64,000 nt of DNA, from NCBI RefSeq assembly GCF_004791585.1, contig NZ_SRUU01000009.1, forward strand, positions 1-64,000, given 5' to 3'. Below, piece after piece: positions 43,841-53,323 of the stretch; the stretch's first letter is position 1, and every line of letters begins with the position of its first letter. Position numbers and translations under genes: made by a program. The notes beneath the pieces are model-generated. The model was not told the DNA's origin. It worked only from the letters and a program-made list of their open reading frames with translations, and ran no database searches. This DNA comes from Mesorhizobium sp. M1C.F.Ca.ET.210.01.1.1. Lineage in GTDB: Bacteria > Pseudomonadota > Alphaproteobacteria > Rhizobiales > Rhizobiaceae.

Positions 43841-45131
43841 GCGCAAGCCTCAGCGGCATGAACAGCGGCTTGCCCTTGCGTCCGGTCGCTTCCTTGATCT
43901 TGCCGGTCCAATCCTTCCAGACCGTGCCATTCCACGGCTCCTCGGGCAACAGGTCGAACGCCTGGTGGAGGAAGTCGCGATCCTCGCCGGAAAACTCCGC
44001 CGGCTCCTGCGGGCCGTCGCTCAGAATTCGCCACCATGCGACCGCGTCCGACAAGCGGTCCAGATTGCCGCGCACCGCCAGCCAGAACGGCTCGGCCCTG
44101 TCGCCGGAAATGCCGAGCACGATCAGCCGGTCGCGCGCCTCCTCGAACGGCATGTGATGTATCAGCGCCCGGTTGAGCACGAAGAGCTCGTCCGGATCGA
44201 ACTTGGCGGCAGACTTGGACGTCGCTGCCGGGTCGAAATGCCCGGCGAGTTCGGTAAGGTCGTGGGCGACCGCGACATTCTCCGACGTGCCGACGAGCAC
44301 CGCCAGCGAAGCGACCGCCATCGGTTCGACGCCGTCCTCGCGCAGGCTCTCGATCGACAGCGCGCCGGTGCGCTTCGACAGTCCCTCGCCGGAGATGGTG
44401 GTAAGCAGGTTATGGTGCCCGAAGACGGGCGGTTCGGCGCCGAGCGCCTGGAACAGCGCGATCTGCACGCCGGTATTGGTGACATGGTCGTCGCCGCGGA
44501 TCACGTGGGTGACACCCATCTCGATGTCGTCGACCACGGATGGCAGCGTGTAGAGATAGGTGCCGTCCTCGCGCACCAGGACGGGGTCCGACAGCGAAGC
44601 GAGATCGACGGTCTCCTCGCCGCGCACCAGGTCGTTCCAGTGCACCTCGGTGCGTTCCGGCTGCAACGGGTCGCTGGTGAAATTCGGCAGCAGGAAACGC
44701 CAGTGCGGCCGGCGCCCGTCGGATTCGTATTCGGCCACCTGCTCCGGCGTCAGCGTCAATGCCTCGCGGCCATAGACCGGCGGCAGGCCGCGCGTGCGGC
44801 GCACCTTGCGGCGCAGGTCGAGTTCCTCCGGCGTTTCGTAGCAGGCATAGAGCACGCGCGCCGCCTTCAGCCGCTCCACCGCGGCATCATAAATCTCGAC
44901 GCGTCGCGACTGGTATTCGGTGGCGTCCGGGAAAATGCCCAGCCAATGCAGGTCGTAAAGGATGGAATCGGCGTATTCCTGCTTCGAGCGGCCGATATCG
45001 GTGTCGTCGAAGCGCTGAATATAGCGGCCCTTGTTGTTCACGGCGAACAGCCAGTTGAACAGAGCGGTGCGCGCATTGCCGATATGGATGCGGCCGGTCG
45101 GCGATGGGGCGAAACGGACGGTAACTGTCAT
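43758..45131 (-). CDS. gltX: Glutamyl-tRNA synthetase GltX
   Basis: A 457-residue class I synthetase that charges tRNA with glutamate. The HIGH motif is [16 protein letters not shown] (HIGN variant) and the KMSKS equivalent is [18 protein letters not shown] and the anticodon-domain C terminus are present. Alphaproteobacteria often carry two GltX copies, one specialised for tRNA-Gln with GatCAB. This one could be either. The 3' end overlaps the DUF2865 gene by 83 bp in opposite orientation. Confidence 0.93.
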   Translation of the reverse strand: MTVTVRFAPSPTGRIHIGNARTALFNWLFAVNNKGRYIQRFDDTDIGRSKQEYADSILYDLHWLGIFPDATEYQSRRVEIYDAAVERLKAARVLYACYETPEELDLRRKVRRTRGLPPVYGREALTLTPEQVAEYESDGRRPHWRFLLPNFTSDPLQPERTEVHWNDLVRGEETVDLASLSDPVLVREDGTYLYTLPSVVDDIEMGVTHVIRGDDHVTNTGVQIALFQALGAEPPVFGHHNLLTTISGEGLSKRTGALSIESLREDGVEPMAVASLAVLVGTSENVAVAHDLTELAGHFDPAATSKSAAKFDPDELFVLNRALIHHMPFEEARDRLIVLGISGDRAEPFWLAVRGNLDRLSDAVAWWRILSDGPQEPAEFSGEDRDFLHQAFDLLPEEPWNGTVWKDWTGKIKEATGRKGKPLFMPLRLALTGRSSGPELADLLPLMGREGTLARRP

Positions 45132-45240
45132 GGGCGGGGCGTAGCGAATGCTTTTAGGCTTGGCAAGACACGCCCCCGCGCAAGAGCAACAGATAGTGCA
45201 AGCCAGCTAAAATGAAAAGCCCGCGGGCTGGTTGCGAGTG

Positions 45241-46062
45241 TCACGGTCCCACGCGACGCCAGCCCAGCCGCTCCTCGATGCGCCTGGCGCTTTGCCTGAC
45301 CAGCGACGTCAAATCCGGATCTTTTTGCCTGAGCTTCACATCCGGCACGACGATCGAAATCGTCGCCCGACAGGCTCCAAGACCATCGCGGATCGGGGCT
45401 GCGATGCAGGCGACCGAAAAATCCGACTCGCCGGCCTGGATGGCGAGGCCCTGCTCCAGCGCCGCCGCCGATGCTCGAGCTAGCACGTGCTTGTCCGTTT
45501 CGGCACGCCCCGTCGGCGAAGCGGTCGCCGAGCGAGCGAAAATCGCGAGACGCTCGTCCTCCGGCAGATGACCTACCAGCAACCGGCCGGACGCCGTCCA
45601 GTTCAGCGGCGTGCGCGTGCCGACGCGCGATGTGACCTGGAAATGGTCCTTGCCTTCTTCCATGGCGAAGACGACCATACAGTCGCCGTCGCGACCGCAT
45701 ATCTGGACGGTTTCCTTCGACCCTTGCGCGAGTTCATGCATTTCCTGGGTCGCGACATTGAGGAGGTCGAGGGTCCGCGCATAGGTCAGCCCATACTGGT
45801 ACAGTCTGGGCCCCAGCCACAGCAGCCCGCCGTCCTTGCGATCCAGGAGCTGCTTTTCGACCATGTCGTCGACGATGACGTAGACGGTCGACAGCGGCGC
45901 ACCGATATCGCGCGCGATCTCATAGGCGGTCGCAGGGCGTCCCCGCCGTTGCAGGCAGTCCAGGATCTGCAGCACGCGGTCTATGCCGCTGGTACGCGAC
46001 CGGCGCGGCTCGAGCGAAGCCTCGGCGCGGTTGACGTCTTGCTCTGTTGCGTTGGCAGTCAT
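45241..46062 (-). CDS. IclR-family transcriptional regulator
   Basis: A 273-residue regulator. The N-terminal winged helix is GIDRVLQILDCLQRRGRPATAYEIARDIGAPLSTVYVIVDDM, followed by the IclR effector domain with QICGRDGDCMVVF, SGRLLVGHLPEDE and CIAAPIRDGLGACRATISIV. It is the last gene of the peptide ABC operon, 27 bp after the ATPase gene. It most likely controls that operon at the palindrome near 52827. Confidence 0.9.
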   Translation of the reverse strand: MTANATEQDVNRAEASLEPRRSRTSGIDRVLQILDCLQRRGRPATAYEIARDIGAPLSTVYVIVDDMVEKQLLDRKDGGLLWLGPRLYQYGLTYARTLDLLNVATQEMHELAQGSKETVQICGRDGDCMVVFAMEEGKDHFQVTSRVGTRTPLNWTASGRLLVGHLPEDERLAIFARSATASPTGRAETDKHVLARASAAALEQGLAIQAGESDFSVACIAAPIRDGLGACRATISIVVPDVKLRQKDPDLTSLVRQSARRIEERLGWRRVGP

Positions 46063-46089
46063 GTGGTCTCAACACTTGATCGCAATGAT

Positions 46090-47115
46090 CTAGAGGGCAG
46101 CATCCTGGCGGTGGTCAACCTGATTTGCGTCAGGCAGCTTCTCATTGTGCCGGATGCACGCCACATGGTGCCCGCCGCCAACATGCTCGACCGGTGGAAC
46201 GACTTGCGCGCAGGCGGCGATGGCCTCGGGACAGCGAGTGCGGAAGACGCAGCCTGACGGCGGCGCGATCGGGCTCGGAATATCGCCTTGCAGGGGCGTG
46301 TGCATGCGGCGGCGCGTCGGATCCGGCACCGGCGCCGTGGCCAGCAGTGCCCTGGTGTAGGGGTGGCGCGGCGCGGCATAGACAAGCCGGCTCGGGCCGC
46401 GTTCCATGACGCGGCCGAGATACATGACCACCACCTCGTCGCACAGATATTCGACCACCGACAGGTCGTGGGCGATGAACAGAAGGGTGAGTCGGAGCTT
46501 GCTTTGCAAGTCGCCGAAGAGGTTGAGCACCTGAGCCTGCACGGAAACGTCGAGTGCCGACACCGGCTCGTCGGCGACGATGAATTGCGGCTCTACGGCG
46601 AGCGCGCGCGCAATGCCGATGCGCTGGCGCTGGCCGCCTGAGAATTCATGCGGGTAGCGGCCGGCATGCTCCGGCGACAGGCCGACCATCGTCAGCAATT
46701 CGCCGATGCGCTCGGTGCGTCGCCTGCCGCGTGGATAACCGGCCGCGTTCAGCGCTTCGCCAATGATGCCACCGATCCGCATGCGCGGATTGAGGCTCGA
46801 AAACGGATCCTGGAAGACGATCTGCAGCTTTTGCCGGTAGCCGCGCATCTCGCGCTGTGACAGCGAAAACAGGTCGACGCCGTCGAAGAGCGCCTTGCCT
46901 CCGGTCGGCTCCACCAGCCGCAGCAAGGCGCGGCCGGCCGTGGTCTTGCCGGATCCGGACTCGCCGACGAGACCAACCGTCGAGCCGCGCTGGATATCGA
47001 AGCTGACATCCTCGACAGCGTGGACGATGCGACCGCCTCTGGCCGGGAAATGCTTGGTCAGGCCCTGAACGCTGAGCAGCGGCTTCGCATCGACGGATTT
47101 AGCGGCCGGGCTCAT
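46090..47115 (-). CDS. Oligopeptide-type ABC ATPase (DppF/OppF-like)
   Basis: A 341-residue ATPase. Walker A is [15 protein letters not shown], followed by [13 protein letters not shown], the signature [15 protein letters not shown], and Walker [15 protein letters not shown]. The C-terminal oligopeptide domain has HPYTRALL and the FRTRCP Cys-containing segment that may bind an Fe-S or metal site. Its ATG overlaps the preceding stop by four bases (47112-47115). It works as a heterodimer with the DppD-like subunit. Confidence 0.93.
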   Translation of the reverse strand: MSPAAKSVDAKPLLSVQGLTKHFPARGGRIVHAVEDVSFDIQRGSTVGLVGESGSGKTTAGRALLRLVEPTGGKALFDGVDLFSLSQREMRGYRQKLQIVFQDPFSSLNPRMRIGGIIGEALNAAGYPRGRRRTERIGELLTMVGLSPEHAGRYPHEFSGGQRQRIGIARALAVEPQFIVADEPVSALDVSVQAQVLNLFGDLQSKLRLTLLFIAHDLSVVEYLCDEVVVMYLGRVMERGPSRLVYAAPRHPYTRALLATAPVPDPTRRRMHTPLQGDIPSPIAPPSGCVFRTRCPEAIAACAQVVPPVEHVGGGHHVACIRHNEKLPDANQVDHRQDAAL

Positions 47116-48131
47116 AGCTCGGCGCTCCGGATGCAGCGGGACGCGCCATGCGGGCCGGCAGGCACAAGCGGCGGCGGTGCGGCCCGACAAGGCGCGATGG
47201 CGAAATCGCAGCGCGGCTCGAAGGCGCAGCCGGGCGGCAGACTGGTGATCGGCGGCACGCTGCCGGGGATCGAATGCAGCGCGCGGCGCTGTCCGGCTGC
47301 GTCGATATCGCGGGCGGCGTTCGGCGTGCAGGCCAGCAAGCCCTTGGTGTAGGGGTGACGCTGATGCGCGAAGAGGTCGTTGACCGGCGCCTGCTCGACG
47401 ACGCGACCGCCATACATGACGACGACCTCATGGGCGATTTCGGCCACAACGCCGAGATTGTGCGTAATGAACAGGATCGACATGCCCATCTCGGCCTGGA
47501 GTCGGCGCAAGAGATCGAGAATTTGCGCCTGGATGGTGACGTCAAGCGCGGTTGTCGGCTCGTCGGCGATCAAAAGCGAGGGGCTGCAGGATAGCGCCAT
47601 GGCGATCATGACCCGCTGCCGCATGCCGCCGGACATCTGATGCGGATAGTCGTCCAGGCGCGATTGCGCGTCGGGGATTTCGACATGTTTCAACATGGCT
47701 AAAGCGCGGTTGCGCGCCTCACGGCGATCGACCGGCTCATGCAGGGCGATCATCTCGCCGATCTGGTCGCCGACCGTGAACAGCGGATTGAGGCTGGTCA
47801 TCGGTTCCTGGAAGATCATCGCGATCTCGCTGCCGCGCAACTTGCGAAACTGCCGCTGGCTGAAGCCCGCGAGATTGTGGACGCGTTCCTGCCGGTCGCG
47901 AAACAGGATGCTGCCGCCGGCGATGCCGCCCGGCCGTGATAAAAGCCCCATGATGGAAAGGCTGGTGACCGATTTGCCGGAGCCGGATTCGCCGACCACG
48001 GCGAGTGTTCTGCCGCGCTTCAGATCGAAGGTCACGCCATCGACCGCCTTCGCCGTCACCCGGCGCGTCACGAACCAGCTCTTGAGATCACGGACCGAGA
48101 GGATGACGTCGCTGGCCAACCGCTCTGTCAT
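47112..48131 (-). CDS. Oligopeptide-type ABC ATPase (DppD/OppD-like)
   Basis: A 339-residue ATPase. Walker A is [18 protein letters not shown], followed by [17 protein letters not shown], the signature [15 protein letters not shown], and Walker [15 protein letters not shown]. It has the [10 protein letters not shown] tail and a Cys-rich C terminus ([12 protein letters not shown]). Its ATG overlaps the amidohydrolase stop (48128-48131), so the operon order is coupled. ATG 48131 is preferred to a start at 48146. Confidence 0.93.
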   Translation of the reverse strand: MTERLASDVILSVRDLKSWFVTRRVTAKAVDGVTFDLKRGRTLAVVGESGSGKSVTSLSIMGLLSRPGGIAGGSILFRDRQERVHNLAGFSQRQFRKLRGSEIAMIFQEPMTSLNPLFTVGDQIGEMIALHEPVDRREARNRALAMLKHVEIPDAQSRLDDYPHQMSGGMRQRVMIAMALSCSPSLLIADEPTTALDVTIQAQILDLLRRLQAEMGMSILFITHNLGVVAEIAHEVVVMYGGRVVEQAPVNDLFAHQRHPYTKGLLACTPNAARDIDAAGQRRALHSIPGSVPPITSLPPGCAFEPRCDFAIAPCRAAPPPLVPAGPHGASRCIRSAEL

Positions 48132-49348
48132 GACTTCCACCCGCAATGCGGACAGGCATGGGTACCGCCCTCGCCTTCCGCCGGCACATGGCGATGCGCG
48201 GCCACGGCCTGGGCGCCGAGGATGGCATGGCGCGGTTCGAAAAGCCGATGCAGCGTGCCGAGCGCGTCTTGCGAATCGCGAACCGTGAGATCGGCGTCGA
48301 CGATGTCGAACAGCGTGAATTCCGCCGGCTTGCCTTTCTCCAGCAGTTTCTCGGTCGGCAGGCGGATGGCGCGCCGGGGAGCCGTGGTCGAGGCCGCCAC
48401 CACGTCCTCGAATTTCATGCCAAGCGACAGGAGCTTCGACATGGTCGTGGCCATGTCCCAGACCGCGCCGTCCAGCGAACGGTTATGGAGATCTGTTGAG
48501 ATCGTCGCTGGCGGCAGGCCACGCTCCAGCGCGGCCTTGGCGACGTCGAAGGAGAAGGACGCGCCGCCGTGGCCGACATCGAGCACGATGCCGCGCGCCG
48601 CCGCCTGCTCGGCAAGCCGGTAAAGATCGTCGTCCTCGATGATCGAGCCGCCGGCCTTGCCGTTGAAGCAGTGGGTGACGATGTCGCCTTCGCTCAAGAG
48701 GCCGAGCACGTCGTCATAGAGTGGCGGCGGCTCGCCGACATGGACCATGATCGGCAGCTTCAGTATACGGCTGAGCTTCTTGGCGAGCCGCACCGGCGTC
48801 AGGTCCCAGGCGCCGGTGATGACATGGCTGGCGCGGACTTTCAGCCCGATGATGACGTCACGATTGGCCTCGACCGTGGCGATGGTCCTATCGAAGTCGA
48901 TCGAGCGCATGTCGATCAACTCGCTCACCCTGTTGCAGGCAACCAGGCCGATCGAGCCGATATTCAGGAAGGCGTAGACGTTCTCCCTGGCAGGCTCAAC
49001 GATGAACTCGCGAAAGCCATGGAAATTCGCCTCGCCCGCCGAGCCGGCATCGACCATGGTGGTGACGCCGCGCGCGGCGCCGCATTGCTCCGGACGCAGC
49101 GAAATGTCGGTGCCGCCATACCAGACATGGACATGCAGATCGGTCCAGCCCGGCGAGAGAAACGCGCCTTTGGCATCGACAAGCTCGACGCCGTCGCCTC
49201 CGGCAATCGCCGACGAGGTCTCGGCGATCCGGCCCTGCTCGTCGATCATCACGTCGATCGGCTGGCCGACGCCGTCGCCGAACCCGACAGGTCTGGCGCC
49301 CTTGATCAGCAGCGGCCTCGCGGCCTTGGGAAAGCGGTTGGCAAACAT
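48128..49348 (-). CDS. Amidohydrolase/deacetylase-family metallohydrolase
   Basis: A 406-residue TIM-barrel hydrolase. The two-metal site shows DLHVHVW, a candidate carboxylated Lys in GLKVRASH, MVHVGEPP, VTHCFNGK and ISTDLHNRS. It belongs to the amidohydrolase/deacetylase group (dihydroorotase/adenine deaminase-like), in which substrates include N-acylated amino acids or cyclic amides. It sits between permease and ATPase genes of a peptide importer and overlaps both neighbours. It probably hydrolyses the imported compound. The C terminus has a HACPHCGW tail that could bind a metal. Confidence 0.85.
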   Translation of the reverse strand: MFANRFPKAARPLLIKGARPVGFGDGVGQPIDVMIDEQGRIAETSSAIAGGDGVELVDAKGAFLSPGWTDLHVHVWYGGTDISLRPEQCGAARGVTTMVDAGSAGEANFHGFREFIVEPARENVYAFLNIGSIGLVACNRVSELIDMRSIDFDRTIATVEANRDVIIGLKVRASHVITGAWDLTPVRLAKKLSRILKLPIMVHVGEPPPLYDDVLGLLSEGDIVTHCFNGKAGGSIIEDDDLYRLAEQAAARGIVLDVGHGGASFSFDVAKAALERGLPPATISTDLHNRSLDGAVWDMATTMSKLLSLGMKFEDVVAASTTAPRRAIRLPTEKLLEKGKPAEFTLFDIVDADLTVRDSQDALGTLHRLFEPRHAILGAQAVAAHRHVPAEGEGGTHACPHCGWKS

Positions 49349-50211
49349 CAGATATCCTTGGCGAGACGTGGATCGAGAAGGTCGCGCAGCCCATCGCCGA
49401 GCAGTTGCAGCGACAGCACCGTGACGACGATTGCGGCGCCGGGAAACATCATCACCCAGCCCGCCTGGTCCATGTATTGGCGGCCGGTGGCGATCATGGT
49501 GCCCCAGGTCGGAATGTCGGGTGAAATGCCGACGCCGAGGAAAGACAGGCCGGCCTCCGCCAGGATGGCATTGGCGAAGATGAAGGTGCCCTGCACCAGG
49601 AGCGGCGACGTCACGTTGCGCAGCACGTGGCGGATCAGGATGACCGGTGTCGGCACGCCGAGCGCCCGCGCCGCCTCGACATAGGGAAGCTCGCGGATCA
49701 CCAGTGTCGAGGCGCGCACGACGCGGGCGATCCTTGGCGCATAGACGATGCCGAGCGCCACCACGACATTGACCGCCGTCGCGCCCAGGGCTGCGACCAG
49801 CGCGATCGCCAGCAGGATATCCGGGAACGCCATCATGGCATCGATCAGCCGCGACACTGGCGTGTCGAGGCGTTTGAAGTAACCTGCCGTCAGCCCCAGG
49901 ATGGTGCCGATGATCGACGACAGGACGACCACCGAGAAGCCGACGCTGAGCGAGGTGCGCGCGGCATAGAGCATGCGGGTGAACACGTCCCGGCCGAGAT
50001 CGTCGGTGCCGAACAGATGGGCGAGGCTCGGCGCATGCAGCCGGCTGGCGATCGAAAGTTTCGACGGCGCATAGGGTGCTATGACGGGCGCCAGGATGGC
50101 GGCCGCCACGATGATCACCAGCACGATCAGGCCGATCGCCGATGTCGGTCGGCCGATCAGCCGCGACAGGATGTTGGGTTCGGAATGAAGCGGGACGGAG
50201 ATCGCGGCCAT
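49348..50211 (-). CDS. Peptide-type ABC permease (DppC-like)
   Basis: A 287-residue inner-membrane permease with about six helices. It has the N-terminal OppC-N region (LIGRPTSAIGLIVLVIIVAAAILAPVIAPY), FGTDDLGRDVFTRML and the EAARALGVPTPVILIRHVLRN coupling loop. The stop overlaps the amidohydrolase ATG by one base (TGATG), and its own start overlaps the upstream permease stop in the same way. It pairs with the DppB-like subunit. Confidence 0.93.
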   Translation of the reverse strand: MAAISVPLHSEPNILSRLIGRPTSAIGLIVLVIIVAAAILAPVIAPYAPSKLSIASRLHAPSLAHLFGTDDLGRDVFTRMLYAARTSLSVGFSVVVLSSIIGTILGLTAGYFKRLDTPVSRLIDAMMAFPDILLAIALVAALGATAVNVVVALGIVYAPRIARVVRASTLVIRELPYVEAARALGVPTPVILIRHVLRNVTSPLLVQGTFIFANAILAEAGLSFLGVGISPDIPTWGTMIATGRQYMDQAGWVMMFPGAAIVVTVLSLQLLGDGLRDLLDPRLAKDI

Positions 50212-51152
50212 CAGTAGCGAACCCTGGGGTCGACGACGAGGTAGAGCATGTCGATGGCGAAATTGACCAGCACGTAGAGGCCGGCAATGACCAGCAGCGC
50301 GCCCTGGATGACCGGATAGTCGCGCCGCAGCACCGCCGACACCACCAGGCTGCCGACGCCGGGCAGGCCGAACACCGTTTCGGTGACCACCGCTCCGGAT
50401 ATGAGCAGAGCGGCGGTCAGCCCGATCACCGTGATGATCGGGATCAATGCATTCTTGAAGGCGTGCTTCAGCACCACACGCCACTCGCTCATGCCTTTCG
50501 AGCGCGCGGTGCGCACGTAATCGTCGTTGAGCACGTCGAGCATCGAGGCGCGGGTGAAGCGGGTGATCAGCGCCGAGCTGACGAGGCCGAGCGCCAGCGC
50601 CGGCAGCACGAGGTGGTTGAGCCTGACCGCGAAGGACGCGTCTGGCCCGCCATAACCGGACGTATCGAACCAGCCGAGCCTGACGGCGAAGAACTGGATG
50701 AACAGCAGGCCTAGCCAGAAACTCGGCACGCTGGCTGCGAACATGGCCACCGTCGTCGTCGCCTGGTCGAAGATCGATCCGCGCTTGTAGGCAGCGAGTA
50801 TCCCGACCGGCAAGGCGATCGCCGTTGCGATCAGAAGCGAGAACACCGTGAGGAAGAAGGTGGGCTCGGCGCGCTGGGCGAGTGCTGTCGTGACCGGCTC
50901 GTTGAGGAAGATCGACTGGCCGAAATCGCCCTGGACGACGCCGAGGACGTAACGGCCGAATTGCTCCGCGATCGAACCGTCGAGCCCGAGCCGGGAGCGC
51001 AGCGCGGCGATGTCGGCCGCGGAAGCATCCGGACCGAGCATCACGGCGGCCGGATCGCCGGGCGTTACCCGCACGATGACGAAGACGATGGTGACGACCA
51101 GCGCCATCACGACGATCATGCCGAGAAGCCTGTTGAGGATCGAGCGCAGCAT
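50211..51152 (-). CDS. Peptide-type ABC permease (DppB-like)
   Basis: A 313-residue inner-membrane permease with about six helices. The start RLLGMIVVMALVVTIVFVIVRVTPGDPAAVMLG is the typical DppB N terminus. The coupling loop is YVRTARSKGMSEWRVVLKHAFKNALIP, and ETVFGLPGVGSLVVSAVLRRDYPVIQG is strongly conserved. It is the first membrane gene after the binding protein, separated from it by a 110-bp gap with hairpins. Confidence 0.94.
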   Translation of the reverse strand: MLRSILNRLLGMIVVMALVVTIVFVIVRVTPGDPAAVMLGPDASAADIAALRSRLGLDGSIAEQFGRYVLGVVQGDFGQSIFLNEPVTTALAQRAEPTFFLTVFSLLIATAIALPVGILAAYKRGSIFDQATTTVAMFAASVPSFWLGLLFIQFFAVRLGWFDTSGYGGPDASFAVRLNHLVLPALALGLVSSALITRFTRASMLDVLNDDYVRTARSKGMSEWRVVLKHAFKNALIPIITVIGLTAALLISGAVVTETVFGLPGVGSLVVSAVLRRDYPVIQGALLVIAGLYVLVNFAIDMLYLVVDPRVRY

Positions 51153-51192
51153 CGGCGTTCAGCCTGTCTTCAGTGATCTATCGAATGTTCTC

Positions 51193-51253
51193 GGGTGCCG
51201 ACCTTGATTGGCCGGCACCCTGTTTGCCTGCCCCGGTCGCGCGCGGGACAGGC
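51193..51253 (-). promoter_or_regulatory. Hairpins between binding-protein and permease genes
   Basis: GGGTGCCG (51193-51200) and CGGCACCC (51213-51220) pair perfectly. A second stem joins 51226-51235 to 51244-51253 with one mismatch. No T run follows on the minus strand. As at urtA-urtB, this could stabilise the binding-protein mRNA 3' end. Confidence 0.6.
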
Positions 51254-51262
51254 GGGAGGAGC

Positions 51263-52801
51263 CTATTTGCCTTCGAGATAGGCGTTCCAGAAATAGGGCC
51301 ATGGCGCCGGCGTCACGCCCTTCAGCGTCGGCGCCTGGGCGGCCAGGGCGTTGAAGTCGCCGATCTTGACCGCCGGAACCTCGTCGAGGACCGCCTTCTG
51401 GACATCGGCGAACAGCTGGACGCGCTTGGCCGGATCGGATTCGGCATTGAAGGCATCGAGCACCTTGTGCTTGCGGTCGGAGACCCACCAACCGGGCGAG
51501 GAGTCCGACATGATGCCGGTGAGCGACGGCTCGGGCAGGAACGGGCTGTGGGTAATGTAGATATCCCAGAGCGCCGGATCGGTGCGGTTCTTGGTCAGCG
51601 TCGCCCACTCGACGACGTCGAGCTGAACCTGGAACCCGGCGGCCTTGAGATACTCCGCGGCGACCTGCGCCATCTTATAGTGAAATTCGTACTGGCGGCT
51701 GGTGAGGATGCGCAGCGGTTTGCCGTCATAGCCGGCTTCCTTCACCAGGGCCGCGGCAGCCTCCGTGTCGCCGTCCGGCTTGTACGCTTCCGTGCCGGCA
51801 TCGCTGTGCCAGGCATAGCCTTCCGGATAGAGCGCGCCGTCGGCTGCGAAGAAGTCCTTGGAGCCGAAGGCCGCGAGCAGCATGTCGTTGGGCGCGAGTG
51901 CTGCCTGGATGGCCTTGCGGATGCGGATGTCGCTGTTCGGGCCCTGCTTGGTGTTGAGCACAAAGACCGGCCAGCCGAACGGCTTCAGGATGACCGGTGC
52001 GGTCTTGCCGCTGGAGATCTTGTCGAACGACTCGACAGGAAGCGCGTCGACATAGGCGAACTGGCCGGCGACGGCCCCTTCCACGCGGGTGTTGGCGTCG
52101 GGAACCGGCACGAAACGGATTTCGTCGAGATACTGCTTTCTGGCGCCGCCATAGCCGTTGGACTCGCCGTCGCGCGATTTGTAGCCGTCGAAACGGGCAA
52201 GCTGGATGAACTGGTCTGGCTTGCGGTCCTTCAGCATATAGGGGCCGGTGCCGACGAAACTGGTGAGCGGATCCTGCTTGGCATTCTCGGAAGGAATGAT
52301 GATGGCGGCCGCGTTGTTCAGCGACAGCAGCGCCAGCAGCGGCGCGAAGCGTTTCTTGAGGGTTATCTTGACTGTGTTGTCGTCGACTGCGTCGACCGCG
52401 GCGATCACCTCGGCGGCCTGCTTGCCGCGGGTGGCGACCTTCATCCAGCGTTGCAGCGATGCGACGACGTCGGCGGAATTCATGTCGCTGCCGTCGTGGA
52501 ACTTTACGCCGGTTCTCAGCTTGATCGTGTAGGCGAGGCCGTCCGGCGAGATTTGCGGCATGTCGGCGGCGAGAAGCGGGGTGATGCCCCAGTCCTTATC
52601 GAAGGTATAGAGCGTTTCGTAGATATGCTGGGTGACGATGCCGACGAGATCGGCCGTGGACGCCATCGGATCGAGTGTGGGCGGCTCGCCGATCGTGGCC
52701 ACATCGACAACGCCACCTTTGGCCGGCTCGGCCAGTGCTGTGCCCGTTGCCGAAAGCACAAGCGCGGCCAGCGAAGCAGCAATTTTCACGAAGCGCTTCA
52801 T
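51263..52801 (-). CDS. Family 5 extracellular solute-binding protein
   Basis: A 512-residue periplasmic binding protein of the DppA/OppA type. The signal peptide is KIAASLAALVLSATGTALAEP. The mature part has IGEPPTLDPMASTADLVGIVTQHIYETLY, YTIKLRTGVKFHDGSDMNSADVVASLQRW and FVGTGPYMLKDRKPDQ, the family signature regions. The ligand is probably a peptide or amide-type compound, judging from the amidohydrolase in the same operon. ATG 52801 follows GGAAGGGAACC. It is the first gene of a seven-gene operon ending with iclR. Confidence 0.92.
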   Translation of the reverse strand: MKRFVKIAASLAALVLSATGTALAEPAKGGVVDVATIGEPPTLDPMASTADLVGIVTQHIYETLYTFDKDWGITPLLAADMPQISPDGLAYTIKLRTGVKFHDGSDMNSADVVASLQRWMKVATRGKQAAEVIAAVDAVDDNTVKITLKKRFAPLLALLSLNNAAAIIIPSENAKQDPLTSFVGTGPYMLKDRKPDQFIQLARFDGYKSRDGESNGYGGARKQYLDEIRFVPVPDANTRVEGAVAGQFAYVDALPVESFDKISSGKTAPVILKPFGWPVFVLNTKQGPNSDIRIRKAIQAALAPNDMLLAAFGSKDFFAADGALYPEGYAWHSDAGTEAYKPDGDTEAAAALVKEAGYDGKPLRILTSRQYEFHYKMAQVAAEYLKAAGFQVQLDVVEWATLTKNRTDPALWDIYITHSPFLPEPSLTGIMSDSSPGWWVSDRKHKVLDAFNAESDPAKRVQLFADVQKAVLDEVPAVKIGDFNALAAQAPTLKGVTPAPWPYFWNAYLEGK

Positions 52802-52818
52802 CTTGGTTCCCTTCCGTT

Positions 52819-52836
52819 ATTCCATATTTATGGAAT
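52819..52836. promoter_or_regulatory. IclR-type operator at the peptide operon promoter
   Basis: ATTCCATA-TT-TATGGAAT is a perfect palindrome with 8-bp arms. It begins 18 bp upstream of the binding-protein ATG, directly next to a possible -10 (TATAAA, minus strand, 52841-52836). IclR-family regulators bind TTCC-N-GGAA-type palindromes of this size, and an IclR gene closes the operon. The position over the transcription start suggests repression. Confidence 0.72.
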
Positions 52837-53116
52837 TTATATCTTAGTTACGGACTAATAAGCGCATCGCAACTTCCGGCCGTCAAGGTCTTTCGGTTCT
52901 GGAAATGGATCGCGCCGAGGCGTCCGCCAGTCTTGGGCTGATAGAGGCGTGCCGATGCGGTTCGACCGGTTTCGGGAGCGCGCCGGCGGACGATTGGGAC
53001 AAAAAGCCGGATTTGAACCGGACCGGAGCAAGCCTCGCCGCGCCCGTTTCTGTCCCCGTTATCCACACATGTGACACACAAGATATTGGGGTCACAAAAC
53101 CTACAAAAACGAATCC

Positions 53117-53201
53117 TTGACGGTTCAAAACGAGTCGCTTTTTATAGGTCATGCGCTCCTGTTGCGGGCGTGACCGGAAAGTTTAGAGGCCGGTCTTTTT
53201 T
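53117..53201 (+). ncRNA. Candidate small RNA or attenuated leader
   Basis: TTGACG (53117-53122) with a poor -10 (TTTATA, 53141-53146) is followed by hairpin GGTCA/TGACC (53147-53151 with 53171-53175). Terminator GACCGG/CCGGTC (53172-53177 with 53190-53195) and six T residues (53196-53201) come next. The two stems share the GACC bases, so they cannot form together. It would be a roughly 50-base RNA or an attenuator. Confidence 0.4.
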
Positions 53202-53323
53202 CCCGGATTTTGTGCGTTTTGCCCACATTTCCGCCTGTTCACGAGGCCGGCGGAAGCGTTGGGAATGTTGGGGCTTGGGTGGGCGAAAGGGAGAATTGTC
53301 GGCCTGGAAAAAATGATCTGTTA

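Noticed and set aside
45218..45229. AGCCCGCGGGCT palindrome as the terminator after iclR
   Set aside because: A perfect palindrome leaves little loop, giving only a four-bp stem with a CGCG tetraloop before TTTT on the minus strand. It is too weak to call.
52996..53057. A functional tRNA gene on the minus strand
   Set aside because: The T-arm and CCA-like end are good, but there is no room for D and anticodon arms and no anticodon.
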